From Promethearchaeota archaeon (lineage in GTDB: Archaea; Asgardarchaeota; Lokiarchaeia; Sigynarchaeales; MK-D1), in the NCBI GenBank assembly GCA_016839865.1, contig JAEOTN010000393.1, positions 1 through 7,126 of the forward strand: a stretch of DNA of 7,126 nucleotides. Reading direction: 5' to 3'. Shown here one piece after another: positions 5,871-7,126 of the stretch (position 1 is its first letter; each line of letters begins with the position of its first letter). The notes under the pieces were generated by a model, which was given only the letters and a program-made list of their open reading frames with translations, was not told the DNA's origin and did no database searches. Both the position numbers and the translations under genes were made by a program.

Positions 5871-7126
5871 ATAATTTACCGGGATTCATGATTTCATTCG
5901 GATCCAAGACGGTCTTTATCTTTTTCATCAAATCTAGGACAGGACCATGCTCATCTCTCATCCATCGAGCTCTTGTGACTCCTATCCCATGGTGGTGAGA
6001 TATTGAACCTTCAGCTTTTAATGTTCCTATCATAGCTGCATCCCATACTGCGTTGTAGAATTCTTCTGTTGAATTCCCATCGATAACAATCCCGCTAAAT
6101 GTGAAGTAAAAACATATTCCGTTAGGGTAAAAATGTGAAGCATGACCAGAAGATAAGAATATTCCATCTACTTTCTTTATTTCCTTAATTACTCCATGAT
6201 ATAATTCAGCTGCTTTATCCCACATACATGCTACTTCTACAGTATCAATAATCTGACTTTTTGGAAGAAAAGTTGAAGTCTCACTGATATTAAATCTGGT
6301 TTCAAACCAATGTTTCACGGGATCTGAACCACAATCGATTCCATTGTATGCAATACAAGATTTCTTTATTTCTGAAATCTCTAAATCCACTAAGGATTCG
6401 ATAGGGGCTTCACAAACAAAAATAACCATCACTCTATTCTTTGCTTCGGGTTCATTGTAGAAATGCCGTTCAGTTTCAACCTTATCATAAATACGAATTA
6501 CTGCAGGATAAATCTGTTTTTGCATTATTGACTGAGTAACTTGGATGCTATCCTCGATAGTATCGAACACAAAGGAAATTCCTTCCTGTTTTTTAGGCAG
6601 TGGCCACATTTTCAGAGTTGCTTGAGTTACAATTCCCAAAGTTCCTTCAGAGCTTAGAAATAGTCGTTCCATTTGCGGACCATTGGATGCCCTTGGATAG
6701 AGTTTTGTATCCACAATCTCTCCTGTTGGTAAAACAACACGCATACTGAGTACAATATCTTCGATTTTACCGTATTTTGTACTAAACTGGCCTGCTGCTC
6801 GATGGGCGATCCATCCTCCTACAGTAGACATGTGATAACTTTGCGGAACATGACCTACTAAATATCCCTTTTTCTCTAATTCTCTCTCCAGCCATTTTCC
6901 ATTTGCTCCTGATTGGACTGATACGGTGAGGTTCTGCTTATTTACCTCTATGATTTTGGTCATTCGCTTCATATCAACCATAATTCCTCCATATACAGGA
7001 ATTGCAGCCCCTACTACACCCGATCCCTCACCATAAGGGATAACTGGGATCTTCTGTTCATTAGCAAGTTTAAGAATTTGAGAGATTTGGTCTTCATTTT
7101 CCGGCCACACAACTACATGAGGTAAT
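5848..7126 (-). CDS. FAD-linked oxidoreductase of the AGPS/GlcD (VAO/PCMH) family, N-terminus beyond the window
   Basis: The frame is open to the window edge (LPHVVVWPENE...), so the annotated part lacks perhaps 40-70 N-terminal residues; GTG at 7110 is an internal Val codon. Numbering from that GTG, the PCMH FAD-binding domain shows IPVIPYGEGSGVVGA (21-35), STVGGW (95-100), YGKIEDIV (113-120) and SSEGTLGIVTQATLK (153-167). The C-terminal domain has HFYPNG (326-331), a Tyr335 and SHHHGIG (371-377), and ends with DPNEIMNPGKL. The HHH motif, GGW-RAAG block and IRIYDK (205-210) resemble alkyl-dihydroxyacetonephosphate synthase more than glycolate/D-lactate dehydrogenase, which has GEHGIG. Tyr335 lies 37 residues before the first His, the same spacing as Tyr578 to His615 in mammalian AGPS as I recall it. 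The next gene encodes a CCG Fe-S protein, which points to a real dehydrogenase. Substrate unknown. Confidence 0.85.
   Translation of the reverse strand, partial: LPHVVVWPENEDQISQILKLANEQKIPVIPYGEGSGVVGAAIPVYGGIMVDMKRMTKIIEVNKQNLTVSVQSGANGKWLERELEKKGYLVGHVPQSYHMSTVGGWIAHRAAGQFSTKYGKIEDIVLSMRVVLPTGEIVDTKLYPRASNGPQMERLFLSSEGTLGIVTQATLKMWPLPKKQEGISFVFDTIEDSIQVTQSIMQKQIYPAVIRIYDKVETERHFYNEPEAKNRVMVIFVCEAPIESLVDLEISEIKKSCIAYNGIDCGSDPVKHWFETRFNISETSTFLPKSQIIDTVEVACMWDKAAELYHGVIKEIKKVDGIFLSSGHASHFYPNGICFYFTFSGIVIDGNSTEEFYNAVWDAAMIGTLKAEGSISHHHGIGVTRARWMRDEHGPVLDLMKKIKTVLDPNEIMNPGKLYEEPKKE

Noticed and set aside
5848..7126. Plain glycolate oxidase subunit GlcD
   Set aside because: The C-terminal motif is SHHHGIG rather than GEHGIG, and several blocks match AGPS better, so a simple GlcD label would mislead. 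A dehydrogenase role is still possible.

Overview
The window is AT-rich and gene-dense. It looks prokaryotic and is probably archaeal: intergenic gaps are short, Shine-Dalgarno sites are patchy, TATA-like AT tracts precede some genes, and the protein families (UROD-like methyltransferase homologues, CCG-domain Fe-S protein, IS1341-type TnpB) are common in anaerobic archaea. An Asgard-type or other uncultured archaeon is possible, but nothing in the window fixes the lineage and some anaerobic bacteria carry similar genes.

Layout. (1) Positions 1-332 are the right end of an IS200/IS605-superfamily (IS1341-like) element: the last 95 codons of tnpB (zinc ribbon plus final RuvC motif) followed by two hairpins that probably belong to the 3' part of its omega/reRNA. 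The element appears to end one base before the stop codon of the next gene. (2) Positions 334-999 (minus) encode a full-length SfsA, a PD-(D/E)XK nuclease-like protein. (3) A 69-bp divergent intergenic region follows. (4) Positions 1069-4596 (plus) form a probable three-gene operon: two tandem UROD/MtaA-superfamily paralogues (68% identical, ungapped over 390 residues by hand count) and an extended SDR of the 3-beta-HSD/NSDHL type. (5) Positions 4593-7126 (minus) form a second probable operon, convergent with the first and overlapping it by 4 bp at the stop codons: an AGPS/GlcD-type FAD-binding oxidoreductase (5' end beyond the window), then a two-[4Fe-4S], two-CCG-domain iron-sulfur protein.

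How they may work together. The flavoprotein and Fe-S protein look like the catalytic and electron-transfer subunits of one soluble or peripheral dehydrogenase, as in GlcD/GlcF-type enzymes. The flavoprotein, however, carries the SHHHGIG motif of alkyl-dihydroxyacetonephosphate synthases, not the GEHGIG motif of GlcD. AGPS chemistry is redox-neutral and needs no Fe-S partner, so the pairing is the most unusual point here. The two UROD-like proteins keep the HxCG half of the methyltransferase zinc site but have no cysteine where the third ligand is expected, and no corrinoid protein lies beside them. Their substrate cannot be read from the sequence. A link between the two convergent operons (for example in lipid or ether metabolism) is speculation.
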